A stretch of DNA of 64,000 nucleotides from Nipponacmea schrenckii (taxonomy: Eukaryota > Mollusca > Gastropoda > Lottiidae): positions 18,959,106 to 19,023,105 of the forward strand of contig JAUJPP010000005.1 in assembly GCA_030562195.1 (NCBI GenBank). The letters run 5' to 3'. The notes beneath the pieces were generated by a model that was given only the letters and a program-made list of their open reading frames with translations, was not told the DNA's origin and ran no database searches. A program made the position numbers and the translations under genes. Within the stretch, counting starts at the first letter, position 1, and every line of letters starts with the position of its first letter. Shown one piece after another: positions 22,267 through 32,959 of the stretch.

Positions 22267-25200
22267 ATGGCTTCCAAGGACATTACAAAAGTTGCAATAG
22301 CCGGCACCGCGGTGGTTGGTTTGCTTTTGATTTATTATTTGTATACTAGAAAGTCAAGATTACAAGGTAGGTTTGTGTTGATACTAATAGTATTAAAGGG
22401 ATAGATATAGGTCTTAGAGAATGAACTTAAAATTTTAGATTTGGTCAGTAAGAGCTCTAGCCTATTCATCTGTACATATAGCCTACCTGCTGCCATAAAT
22501 AACATAAAAAAATATCCAAATAACAAAGTAATTATCCATAAAGATGCATTTGATTATTGAAAATGACTTTAGTTTTGTGAGTTTTCAACAATGTAAGTTC
22601 AATTATGAATATGATATATACTCATATTGACCTTTCTTGAGAACTAAAATTTTATGTTCATGCTAAGACACAGTATATCCCTTTATAAAGTTAGTTACTG
22701 TTCATCAGCAGACACTAGTTTGCATCTACTACTATTTTAACTTAGAGTTAGACTAGGCCTAGGCACAAGGATCGGAAATTCTATCAATATGACAATAGGC
22801 TAACATAGAAATATGATATGGATAATGTAAAAATAGCCTGAAATGTAGGCCTATACATTTTGTGTATTGGCGACTATTTTTTAGATTATCCAATAAATCT
22901 TATTATTAATATTTTCTATGCCTATATTCTTTAGGCCTAGCCCTAGGGCCTAGCTTGGAGTCAGAGTGGTATGTTGTTTAATATGTTTCTTTTGGGAGTT
23001 TCAAGCCCAGGCCGTTGTATAAGTAAATTGTAGTATGGAGATAGAGAGGGCAGTGGCGGAGCCAGGTTTACGTCCCAGGGGGGGCGAGATTTCTGAGGTT
23101 GCCCGAATTTCGAACTTAGTTATGAGAGTTTTCTTCGAGAGAAACACTATTGTTATTGGCAGAGTATTTTCACTCTTTCTAGAACACATGATACTACCCC
23201 CTTAGGAGATCCATAAGTATTCAGTTTAATTTACGGGATGTACTGTTTTCACCCGATTTTGAATGAGATTTTCGGCTAATGGATATGTTATGTTTGTATG
23301 GATTTTATCATTTCGATTTTTTTTTTAAATTTCAATTATCATAGATATCAACTTTAGTCATACATAGCTTTTCTCCTATTTTTCATCGTTGAAAAGGTCT
23401 GAATGACTTTGTCGAAATCAACAACAGGTGTTATTCTAACGAAAATTTCACTCTGAAATGATCACAGCTAGAGGACACGCAATGTTATGTGATTATAATG
23501 ATAATTATGATCTTTTTTCCAAGGGAAGTAAGCTAGGGAACTCATGTGTTTTTAGTTGAAACCTTATCAAACTTATTTATTTTACATTTTTTTATTGGTG
23601 GAATAATAGTTTAGAACTTTTTTTTACACAAAAAAACCCAAAATGATTAAAATGATCTATTTTCCAAGGGAAGTAAGCCAGGGAACTCGTGTGTTGTTAG
23701 TTGAAACCTTATTAAACTTATTTATTTTACATTTTCTTATTGATGGAATCTTTATTGATTTATTTGATTAATAAATGATCTATTTTCCAAGGGAAGTAAG
23801 CCAAGGAACTTGTTAACTTTTTAGGTGAAACCTTACCGAATTGTCTTAATTTAAGGCAATTCGGGCACCGATTTCCATTTTTTTTAACAAATATTGTATG
23901 TCCTACAATATTTATTGAAAAAATTGAAATATGTGCCCGAATTGTCTTTTTTTGGTTGTGTAAAAAAAAGTTCTAAACTCTACTTTCGGGCTGCGATTTC
24001 AATTTTTGAAATATGTAAAATATAATCATAGCAATGACATTCGGGCAGTGATTTCGATCCTTAAATAAAATGAATTATGAAATATTATTATAGGAGAATA
24101 AAATTGGGCTATCAATTTAAAAAAATACAGTTATAGTAATACAGGATATTCGGGCAAAGATATGATTTCATTTTTAAATTCCAAAAAAAAAAAAATTGGG
24201 CCGTTAAAATTTTTTTTTTTTTAAATGCCTTGCCCGAAAAACTAGCATTTGGGGCTGCGAGGGGGGGCAGCTGCCCCCCCTGTGGCTCCGCCACTGAGAG
24301 AGGGTAGTTGCGTAAGTCTTTGAAACTGAAGTCGGTTTAAAGATCAATAGGGGCTTTGTTAAATATAGAATGTATATACCGTATATAGTTTATCTGACTT
24401 CAGAATAGGCCTCTGTGACCTAACTGTAGAAAGAAAGCAAACATCTAAAACAAAATGCTATAGAGCCAGTCATATTGGAAGAATTACAAAAATATATCTT
24501 TTTATTTATAGGCAAGTTACGAAATGATGAAATTTTCATTTTCTTCATTGAAAACTAATTAATTATAATGTTTCAGATGCTGATAAAAAAGAAGGCATTA
24601 AAACAAAAGAAAAATCCCCAGTGAAGAAATCCCAAACTGAAACTGAGGTAAAAGATGTTAGTGGTCCTGAAAAGAAACCAGAGTCTGGTCAGACAAAACC
24701 AAAACTTGAATCAAAAATCCCACAGAAGATTCAGAGCAAGCCACAAGGTGTAGTGAAGCCATCTTTGTCTGAAGGAAGTCCAGCTGTAACCAAACCTGAA
24801 TCAATTCTCAATCAGGATGGTTCCAAGGCTGGTATTGAAGCTGTTTCTTTTGAAAAGAAAGATGAAAGTAAGGATGGAGAGCCTCGGGAAAAGGAAATCC
24901 AGAATAGTGAACCAGTTAAAAAAACAGAAATATCTTCTGTGCAACCAAAGAAACAGGTACTGGTAGTTATTGAATGGTTTTGTTGTGAAATGTTGGTCGT
25001 CTTAACAAAAATATAAGCAGAAGCATGATAAATATGATAATATGACAAAATTTACTTAAAGGGATACTGCGTCTTTGCATGAACATAGACTTTAGTTTTA
25101 GTCAATATAAAATTTAAATACTTTATGTTCCTTCTAAGACGAAGTATCCATCTAATATCTAATCACCTGTAGATCTCAAATTCATTTTTATACGCCCATG

Positions 25201-28200
25201 TCCATCTGTGCGTGCGATTGCACATAAAAACTCTAGTAGGCGCAATTCTTAACAGATTTTAATAAAATTTGATATGAGTGTTTATGATCACACAAGGATA
25301 AACTCTATTGAAAATCAGCGAAATCGGAAACAGTTTAGTTTTTGAAAACGCATTCAATTTTTAGCTCGTAAACACTCTAGAAAGCACATTCTTGATGGAT
25401 TTTGATGAATGAGCATTTGTTATCACCCAAGGATGAACCCTATTGAAAATTAAGAAATTCGAAATATTTTAAATATGAATTATTGCCCTTTTTCTTTAAA
25501 ATTTGTTTGATTTTTAAAACTTGCTGAAATTGTTTATTATCACCCAAGGATTGAACCTTATTGAAAATCAATAATTTTAAAATATTTATGATATAAATCA
25601 TTGCATTCAATTTGTGGCTCGTAAATACTCTACAAGGTACAATTATTTACTGATTTTGACAAAACTTGCTGAAATTGTTCACTATCACCTAAGGATGAAC
25701 ATGCACAATTCTTTAAGGATTGTGGTGAATCTTTGCCTGAGTATTTTTAATCACCAAAGGATAAAATTAAAAAATATTTTGTATCAATTATTGCCGTAGT
25801 TTTTGAAAATGCATCAAAATTTTAGCTGATAAACATTCTAGAAGGCACAATATTTACAAAATTGTTAATTTTCGCAAAATATTTGATATGGATTAGTGCC
25901 GATGTTCTATAAAATGGTTTAGAGTTTTGGCTCGTAAACCCTCTTCAAGGCGCAATTTTTATGAAACTTGTTGAAAATCACAAAAAGTATATGACAGAAG
26001 GTTGAATATTTCATTACACTGATTGTAACTGTACTGTCAAGTTTATATTCAAAATCAATGCTGCCAGCGGGTGTATATTACCTTGCCTGGCAACCTATCT
26101 TTTCTCAAACAATCATATCATGAAATAACAATTATGTTTCTGAGAATCAAAGAGAATTAATAATTGAAATATAAATAATTTTGTAAATTATAATCTGTAG
26201 ATAAATGCTGCTATGGAGAAAAAAACAGAATCAAGTCCACCTCCTGTAGCTGCTGTACAGCCAGTACAAGCTATTCAACAACCTTCAGTCCAACAGCAAA
26301 CTACAGTACAACAACCTTCAGTAGAACAACCATCTTCAGTACCAGTACAACAACCATCTTCAGTACAACATTCATCCTCAGAAGAACAACACCCAGCACT
26401 TACAGCTGAAAGACCAGTCTATAATGCACATGATACTGAAGAAGTTTCTATTAAGAGTGAGGCCAGTATTATTCTGAGTTCTCCTACTGTTTCTGAACAA
26501 ACTAACTCTACTGTAAATAACACTCTTTCCACCGATAGCCCAGTCAAAGAAAATGGTACAGAATCTCCAAGTCAGAATGGAACAGCTCCAACACCAGCTG
26601 CATCTCAGTCTGGACTAGATGTAGAAAAAATAACCAGTGCCATACAACAAGCTAAGAGCAACCCTGCCAGTATTGATAAAGAAACGGTTGATACATTAGT
26701 TATGTTATTGAGACAAAAAGACATTCCTTTACTTCAAGCTTCGTTAGATTGTATTGTACGCTGTGCAGCCTTTTCTCAAAATCAGGTGGGTTCTTCTCTC
26801 ATTATAAACAATATACCATTATAGGTTTCAGAACTTAGTAGTCCTTAAACCATTTCTTTTTAATTTCTGTAAGTTGCAATCAAAATCTCAAAACTTAACA
26901 GAATTAGTGTTATCCATAATATGTTTATTTAATGTTCTATCTACTTCTCAATGTCATTCAAAGGGTATATTAGGCATCAATGTGGAGATGTAACACTCAA
27001 ATTGTAAACAAAGTAAATCTGGATGAAGTTTAACTTTTCTTCTTCGATGTCATGATAATGATGTACCTTTTTAATCACTATCAATATGAGTAACATGTAT
27101 ACGTTGTACAGTTGTTAGATCTAATGCTTATTCAGCTCTGAACTTTTGTCTCTAACAAGAAAAAAAAGGTTCAGACTAGTTGAATTGGAATTGGAATCAT
27201 TCGGCCTCCCATAATTAGTGCTCTTTTTTATTTTTATTTGTTCTATCTTCTTCTAAATGTCTAAACCTTAAGATATTTAAAAACGTTATTTATTTCCAGA
27301 CTCTGTTACGTGAGAGTGGATGTATACAAGAGGTGACAATATTATTACAGATCCATGCCATGGCAGCCAAAACCGGTTCCGAAACTTCACAGAATCTCCT
27401 GGGTTCTCTAAATAACGCTATTATTAATCTGTGTATGGACATACAGAACCAGGCAAGATTAGAGGTAATCTTGATCTATGTGGCTATAAATACTGTGTCT
27501 AAAAGACTTAAAACTTGAACATGGCCAACAAGATAATATATTTGTCAATAGATATACCTGCTGCTATAAATAATGTACCAGAATCTTTATATAATCTGAT
27601 AAATCCAAACAAACTAATTAAATATTCATAAAAATGCAATTGATTATTGAAAAACACTTTATAAGTTGATTAAGCGTTTTTAAGTAATTACGTAGGTTTG
27701 TGAGTTTCAAGATTTTACAGGGATTCTGTTAAATTATCACACCAGGTGTAAGTTCACTGATGAATATTTACTCACATTGACCATTCAGAGGACTTTAATT
27801 TTATGTCCATTTAAAGATACAGTATCACTTTTAAAATGTAAAGATTTCAGAATGTAATTTAGATGATGTAGATAGATGAATATATCTCAAACATTTGGTA
27901 TTTTGTAGGCATGTATACCAATTCTGATAAGTTTAATAACATACCCAAGAAGTCCAGAGGATGTACAGTTGATGTCGTTGAAGTCATTAACTAATCTCTC
28001 CACCACTCCGTCTTATCATGATCAGTATATAGGGGCCATACCTCGTCTCTTTAATATGATGGATGGAGTTAATTCTAGTATTCGACTACAAGCTGTTAAA
28101 GTTCTAGTTAATTTATCCTGCAACCCAGAAATCATCCCAGATTTACTGAAATCCAAGGTAAATAAAACTAGACAGCCATATCTTATTTGGTATATTGTTG

Positions 28201-30391
28201 GTCAGACTGAGCTGTTTTTATACACCCACATGAATATGTGGACGTGTATTGTCATCACCCCTGTCCGTCCGTCGGTCCATCGGTCTGTCAACATTTGTTG
28301 TAGACACTATAGAAGCTACAATTTTATACGGATCTTAATGAAACTTGGTATGAGCATTGGAATTGATAAGACGGCGGTCAAGTTCGATTTTGACAATTTT
28401 TCAATTAACGGTTTTTGAGTTATTCCCCTTGACTTAGTTACATCACGTCAAAATTTATTGTTGATGCAATAGAAGCTTAAATTTTCAATGGATTGGAATG
28501 AAACATGGTATGTGAATTGTTAAGGCGGTGGTCCTGTCCGTCAATCTGTCTGTCCGACGTTCTTAATGAAACTTGGTGTGAGCATTAGAATTGATAACAC
28601 AGCAGTCGAGTTCAATTTGATGATTTTTCAATGAACGGTTTTTGAGTTATTGCCCTTGACTTAGTTACATCACATCAAAATTTATTGTTGATGCAATAGA
28701 AGCTACAATTTTCAATGGATTTGAATGAAACATGGTATGTGAATTGGATTTGATAAGGCAGTGGTCAAGTTTTGAATTTGACGATTTTTCGATAAACGAT
28801 TCTCAAGTTATTGCCCTTGACTTAGTAAAATCGCGTGAAAATTTATTGTGAGTGCAATAGTAGCTGCAATATTTAATGGATTTCGATGAAACTTATTGTG
28901 TGGATTAGAATTGATAAAACGCCAATCAAATGCGAATATGGCTTTTTTCCGAAGAATAGTTTGCGAGTTATTTCCCTTGATTAAGTAAAATAGTGTCAAA
29001 ATTTTATTGTGGGTGCAATAGAGGCTACTATTTCTAATGGATTTTGATGAAACTTGGTGTTAGCATTGAAATTGAAATTGACAATTTTTGGATAAACAGT
29101 TAATGAGTAATTGCCCTTGACTAAGTAAAATTGTGTAAAAATTGTTATTGTGGTTGCAATACAAGCTACAATTTTCAATTGATTTTGATGAAACTTGGTA
29201 TGAGTATTGAAAATGATAAGACAGCAGTCAAGCTAGAAATTGACAATTTTTCGATGAACATTTTTTTTAGTTATTGTCCTTGAATTAGTAAAATATAAAA
29301 TTCTATTGTGGATGCAATAAGAAGCTTCAATTTTCAAAGGATTTTGATGGAACTAGGTGTAAGCATTTGAATTGATAAGACAGTAATCAAGTTTGAATAT
29401 GACAACTTTTTTTAATGAATGGTTTTTTAGTTTTTGTCCTTCAATATTCAGTTAATGTGTTTTGAGTTATTGCTCGATTTATTATTCAAATTCAATGCTT
29501 GCTTGGCAAGCTATCTTTTATTAATTAAAGGAATTGCCCAATCGTTGTCAACTTAACACTAGGTTAAAAACATAGTGATTTGTGAACCACTGTTTTTATA
29601 TTGGGAAGTTCTGAACCACTGTTTTTATATTTGATAGTGGTGAACCACTGTATTTGATATTGGAGAGTGGTGAACCACTGTATTTGATATTGGAGAGTGG
29701 TGAATCACTGTATTTGATATTGGAGAGTTGTGATCCACTGTATTTGATATTGGAGAGTGGTGCACCACTGTATTTGATATTGGAGAGTGGCGAACCACTG
29801 TATTTGATATTGGAGAGTGGTGAACCACTGTATTTCATATTCGGAGAGTGGTGAACCACTGTATTTCATATTCGGAGAGTGGTGAACCACTGTATTTCAT
29901 ATTCGGAGAGTGGTGAACCACTGTATTTGATATTCGGAGAGTGGTGAACCACTGTATTTGATATTGGAGAGTGGTGAACCACTGTATTTGATATTGGAGA
30001 GTGGTGAATGACTATTGTTTGATTGTTTGTAGTATAGATTTCTTTCAGTTCTCTCTTGTCACTGTTAGTAAGCAAATACATGTTTTATTTTTTTCCCATT
30101 TTACAGACACCAAGATCAATATTGAAATCTTTAGAACCACAGACTGACTCTATTCTCTTATTACGAGTTGTCACATTACTGGTTAATCTGGTCTCCTGTG
30201 TCAAGGAAGGAAAGATAGCTGAAGATAAACTTCCAGCACTGGATAATCCTGACTATGCTGGTTCTATCCATATGACTTTGTTTAGTGAGACAGAGTCGAC
30301 AGAATTAAAGATGAGAATACAGAGTTTAACTCGACATTCAACTGATAATGTTAGTAAGCAAGCTATTAGGTTGTTTGAATATATCAAATAG
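22267..30391 (+). CDS. ARMC10: ARMC10-like armadillo protein with N-terminal membrane anchor (6 exons)
   Basis: Exons 22267-22366, 24577-24956, 26201-26785, 27300-27464, 27909-28157, 30107-30391; phases agree, 587 residues. Residues ~8-26 form one hydrophobic helix followed by a basic patch (YTRKSRLQ), the outer-mitochondrial-membrane anchor layout of ARMC10 and ARMCX proteins. Exons 2 and 3 encode a long low-complexity linker: a Lys/Pro/Ser/Glu-rich part, then Gln-Pro-Ser-Val repeats such as QQPSVQQQTTVQQPS. Armadillo repeats start near residue 300 (DTLVMLLRQKDIPLLQASLD) and run to the end, including LQAVKVLVNLSCNPE, very like ARMC10. Family members affect mitochondrial dynamics and trafficking; that role is inferred. 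At 587 residues it is far longer than vertebrate ARMC10 (about 340), mostly through the linker. Introns 1, 2 and 5 host transposons or repeats. Confidence 0.82.
22480..22690 (+). repeat. Dispersed repeat, copy in ARMC10 intron 1
   Basis: Shares TACCTGCTGC, AATGCATTTGATTATTGAAAA-like and AAATTTTATGTTCATGC phrases with the copies at 27545-27840 and 38160-38330. The right end reads like the start of a TIR (ACACAGTATATCCCTTT). Confidence 0.55.
23043..23050. repeat. hAT target duplication, left copy
   Basis: AGAGAGGG. The identical 8 bases follow the element at 24297-24304. Confidence 0.85.
23051..24296. mobile_element. Non-autonomous hAT-type DNA transposon, 1,246 bp
   Basis: A 14-bp perfect terminal inverted repeat (CAGTGGCGGAGCCA at the left, its inverse at the right) and an exact 8-bp target duplication AGAGAGGG define a hAT-type insertion in ARMC10 intron 1. 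The interior has no transposase. It contains three copies of a segment around GGGAAGTAAGC near 23520, 23665 and 23785, and several phrases with TTCGGGC. The intact target duplication suggests a fairly recent insertion. Confidence 0.88.
25185..26100. repeat. Pearl/Helentron-like element, copy in ARMC10 intron 2
   Basis: Starts with TACGCCCATGTCCATC and ends with CCAGCGGGTGTATATTACC then TTGCCTGGCAACC. The interior has about five diverged ~150-bp units with phrases such as CTCGTAAACACTCTAGAA and CACCCAAGGATGAACCC. Terminal inverted GCCCA/GGGTG-type sequences, a 3' hairpin (TTGCC/GGCAA) and an internal tandem core match the other copies. Confidence 0.7.
27545..27840 (+). repeat. Dispersed repeat, copy in ARMC10 intron 4
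   Basis: About 295 bp sharing TACCTGCTGCTATAAATAAT, GGGATTCTGTTAAATTATCA and ATTTTATGTCCATTTAAAGA with copies at 22480, 38160 and, inverted, 18465. Confidence 0.6.
28215..29525. repeat. Pearl/Helentron-like element, copy in ARMC10 intron 5
   Basis: Begins with TACACCCACATGAATATGTG, then a (GTCC)n-like stretch (CTGTCCGTCCGTCGGTCC), then seven to eight ~150-bp core units with ATGAAACTTGGTATGAGTAT and GAGTTATTGCCCTTGACTTA. Ends TGCTTGGCAAGCTATC. Confidence 0.72.
29582..30007. repeat. 30-bp minisatellite in ARMC10 intron 5
   Basis: About 14 near-identical copies of a 30-31-bp unit including GTGGTGAACCACTGTATTTG. Each unit contains the dyad GTGGTGAACCAC. It lies about 100 bp upstream of the last exon. 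The frames that stay open through it are artefacts. Confidence 0.92.
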
Positions 30392-30779
30392 ATAGAGGTT
30401 AGGTCAAAGGTCAACCCTATTGTTGAAATACTGTGTGATACAGCACTTCCTTCAATCTAATAATAACTGGTTATGATAAAATTGGACAGTATTGTACTTT
30501 CTCAAAAGTATAGATAAATTTTCGTTTCATCTTGGCTTAATATTTTTGTCATCAAATTTTAATCTGACCAATAATTGAGCCTGTTTCACAAAATTTTAAC
30601 AAAGATACAATCATGATTTTAAAAAATACAGCAACCTGATTGGTTAATAAAAACTCAATTTTAGTGATTAACCAATCCGACCATTGGAACACTATAATCA
30701 TCCTAAGTTAAACAGTGAAACAGGCTGCTGCAGTAATGGGCAGTAATGCATACTAAACATTATGGTCAGTAATTATTAA

Positions 30780-31350
30780 TATTATCATTGAGTGAATATA
30801 ATATATCAGTGTGTGAATATAATATATCAGTGTGTGATATATAATAGAACAGTGTGTTGATATATTAATATACATGTATCAGTGTGTTGATAAATTATAG
30901 AACAGTGTGTGGATATATTAATATATCAGTGTGTGATATATAATAGAACAGTGTGTTGATATATTAATATATCAGTGTGTTAATAAATTATAGAACAGTG
31001 TGTGGATATATTAATAGATCAGTGTGAATATATAATAGAACGGTGTGTTGATATATTAATATACATATATCAGTGTGTTAATAAATTATAGAACAGTGTG
31101 TTAATATATTATAGAACAGTGTGTTGGTATATTAATATATCAGTGTGTGATATATAACAGAACAGTGTGTTGATATATTAATATATCAGTGTGTGATATA
31201 TAACAGAACAGTGTGTTGATATATTGATATATCAGTGTGTGATATATAACAGAACAGTGTGTTGATACAGTATATTAATGTATCAGTGTGTGATATATAA
31301 CAGAACAGTCTGTTGATATATTAATATATCAGTGTGAACACATAATAGAA
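30780..31350. repeat. AT-rich tandem array, ~45-50-bp units
   Basis: Repeats of ATATATCAGTGTGTGATATA and AACAGTGTGTTGATATATTA alternate about a dozen times with indels. Confidence 0.85.
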
Positions 31351-32146
31351 AATGAAATGAAATGAATGGAGTTTTACTTCCTACGAATATATAATAGAAC
31401 AGAATAATATGAGTGTGTAAATATATTCAAATGTGTGATTATATTATACTGTGTGAGTGTTTTGTGTGCGTGAAAGGTTTGTTATAATTATGTAATATTC
31501 AAAATAGTTATAAGACAATTGAAATCAAACAACGATTCACAAAGGTAATAAATATATATTAAAAATCTTTTCTAATCAAATATTAACCAAATTGATGATG
31601 TCATGAATCATGATGATTTTAATTTTAAAGGTAGACTCCCAAAACCATTCCAAGTCTGTGAATTAGAAGTTTTAATTGTTTACAATGTAAGAAAAGTTTA
31701 TCATGGAAGCTGAAATTTCATAGTTCTAAGGACTTGAGTTGAATTGTTTGTTTGTTAATGAAGTTATTGTCTTAATGAGTTTTTAATATTATAGTTTATT
31801 TTTAATAAATAGTGCCTATAAACTGATATATGTGCATTCTATCATTTTGTAATGGTTAAAATACCTGCTGCTCAAGTCAAATGTTTGGCAGTGACTACTA
31901 GACATGACTGGTAAATTAAAAACCACCAATAACAGATGAATTATTTTAATGATAATCTATGAGAAATGATAAAAACAGGCACACATGGTGATATTCATAC
32001 AATAAGTCATCCAAAGAGGTTGAAATAACATTAACATAGTGGAGAATACAGACTATACTATCAATATCACAATTGGTTATGTATGTGTTCTACATTTTTA
32101 TATAGTTAACACTTGTTAAATTACCCTTAGCATTGTTAACAATATA

Positions 32147-32213
32147 ACACTATTGTTATATGCACCACTGTTATATAAACTTTATATAACAGTGGTGCAT
32201 ATAACAATAGTGT
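32147..32213. repeat. 67-bp perfect palindrome
   Basis: The left arm begins ACACTATTGTTATATGCACC and the right arm is its exact inverse, centred on the single base at 32180 (33-bp arms). A truncated second copy of the left arm and centre follows at about 32249-32297, and related AACACTA...TATATAACAAT units continue to 32600. Confidence 0.9.
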
Positions 32214-32224
32214 GTATTTCATAT

Positions 32225-32605
32225 TCAACACTTAGGATTGTTTATAATATAACACTATTGTTATATGCACCACTGTTATATAAACTTTATATAACAGCCT
32301 GTGCTCTCGTAACATTACTGAACTGTAATGTTAAAACCCACAATTCCTAAGGTTGTATATAACAATGTATTGTATGTCACCTGTTAAATAACACTATGGT
32401 TGTATATAACAATGATGTGTGTTGTATATTATATATTCAACATCTGTTAAATAACACTAAGGTTGTATATAACAATGATGTGTATTGTATATTATATATT
32501 CAACACCTGTTAAATAACACTAAGGTTGTATATAACAATGATGTGTATACTATGTTATATATTCAACACCTGTTAAATAACCCTTAGATGGTATATAACA
32601 ATCGT
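32225..32605. repeat. Tandem/inverted repeat cluster downstream of the palindrome
   Basis: Units built from CACCTGTTAAATAACACTAA and GGTTGTATATAACAATGATG repeat about every 62 bp, four times. Confidence 0.8.
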
Positions 32606-32959
32606 ATCTACATGTATAACTATTTACCCTGAAGTATAAAGATTGAACCTGTTTATATCACTATTAACACTTATATATGAAGACTAACCGGTTAATATCA
32701 CACATAATGTAACAATTAAAGATTTACAAACAATACGAAATTGTGAAGAATAATTACCTATTATTTGGTTGAAATATTTTGCTGCCCATTTACAAACAAG
32801 ATAATATTTAAAAGACTTTAAGATAAATTGTAATGGACGTAACACAACAGTACCATCTTAATTTATTCAGATTGTTAAAACAGAGGCATAGAAACTATTG
32901 AAATAATTCCGGTAGGATATACTGTCTTTGAGCATAAATAAATTAAAAAGGCACAAAAT

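Larger units (their letters stand above)
30392..32959. other. Intergenic region between ARMC10-like gene and ICMT
   Basis: Starts with the ARMC10 3' UTR; AATAAA is present at 31804-31809. It contains an AT-rich tandem array (30780-31350), a palindromic repeat cluster (32100-32600) and, near 32862-32867, a reverse-strand AATAAA suited to ICMT, 93 bases past its stop. No exon is supported. Confidence 0.5.

Noticed and set aside
29596..30081. Several overlapping open frames on both strands with SPLSNIKYSG-type repeats
   Set aside because: Product of the 30-bp minisatellite in ARMC10 intron 5.
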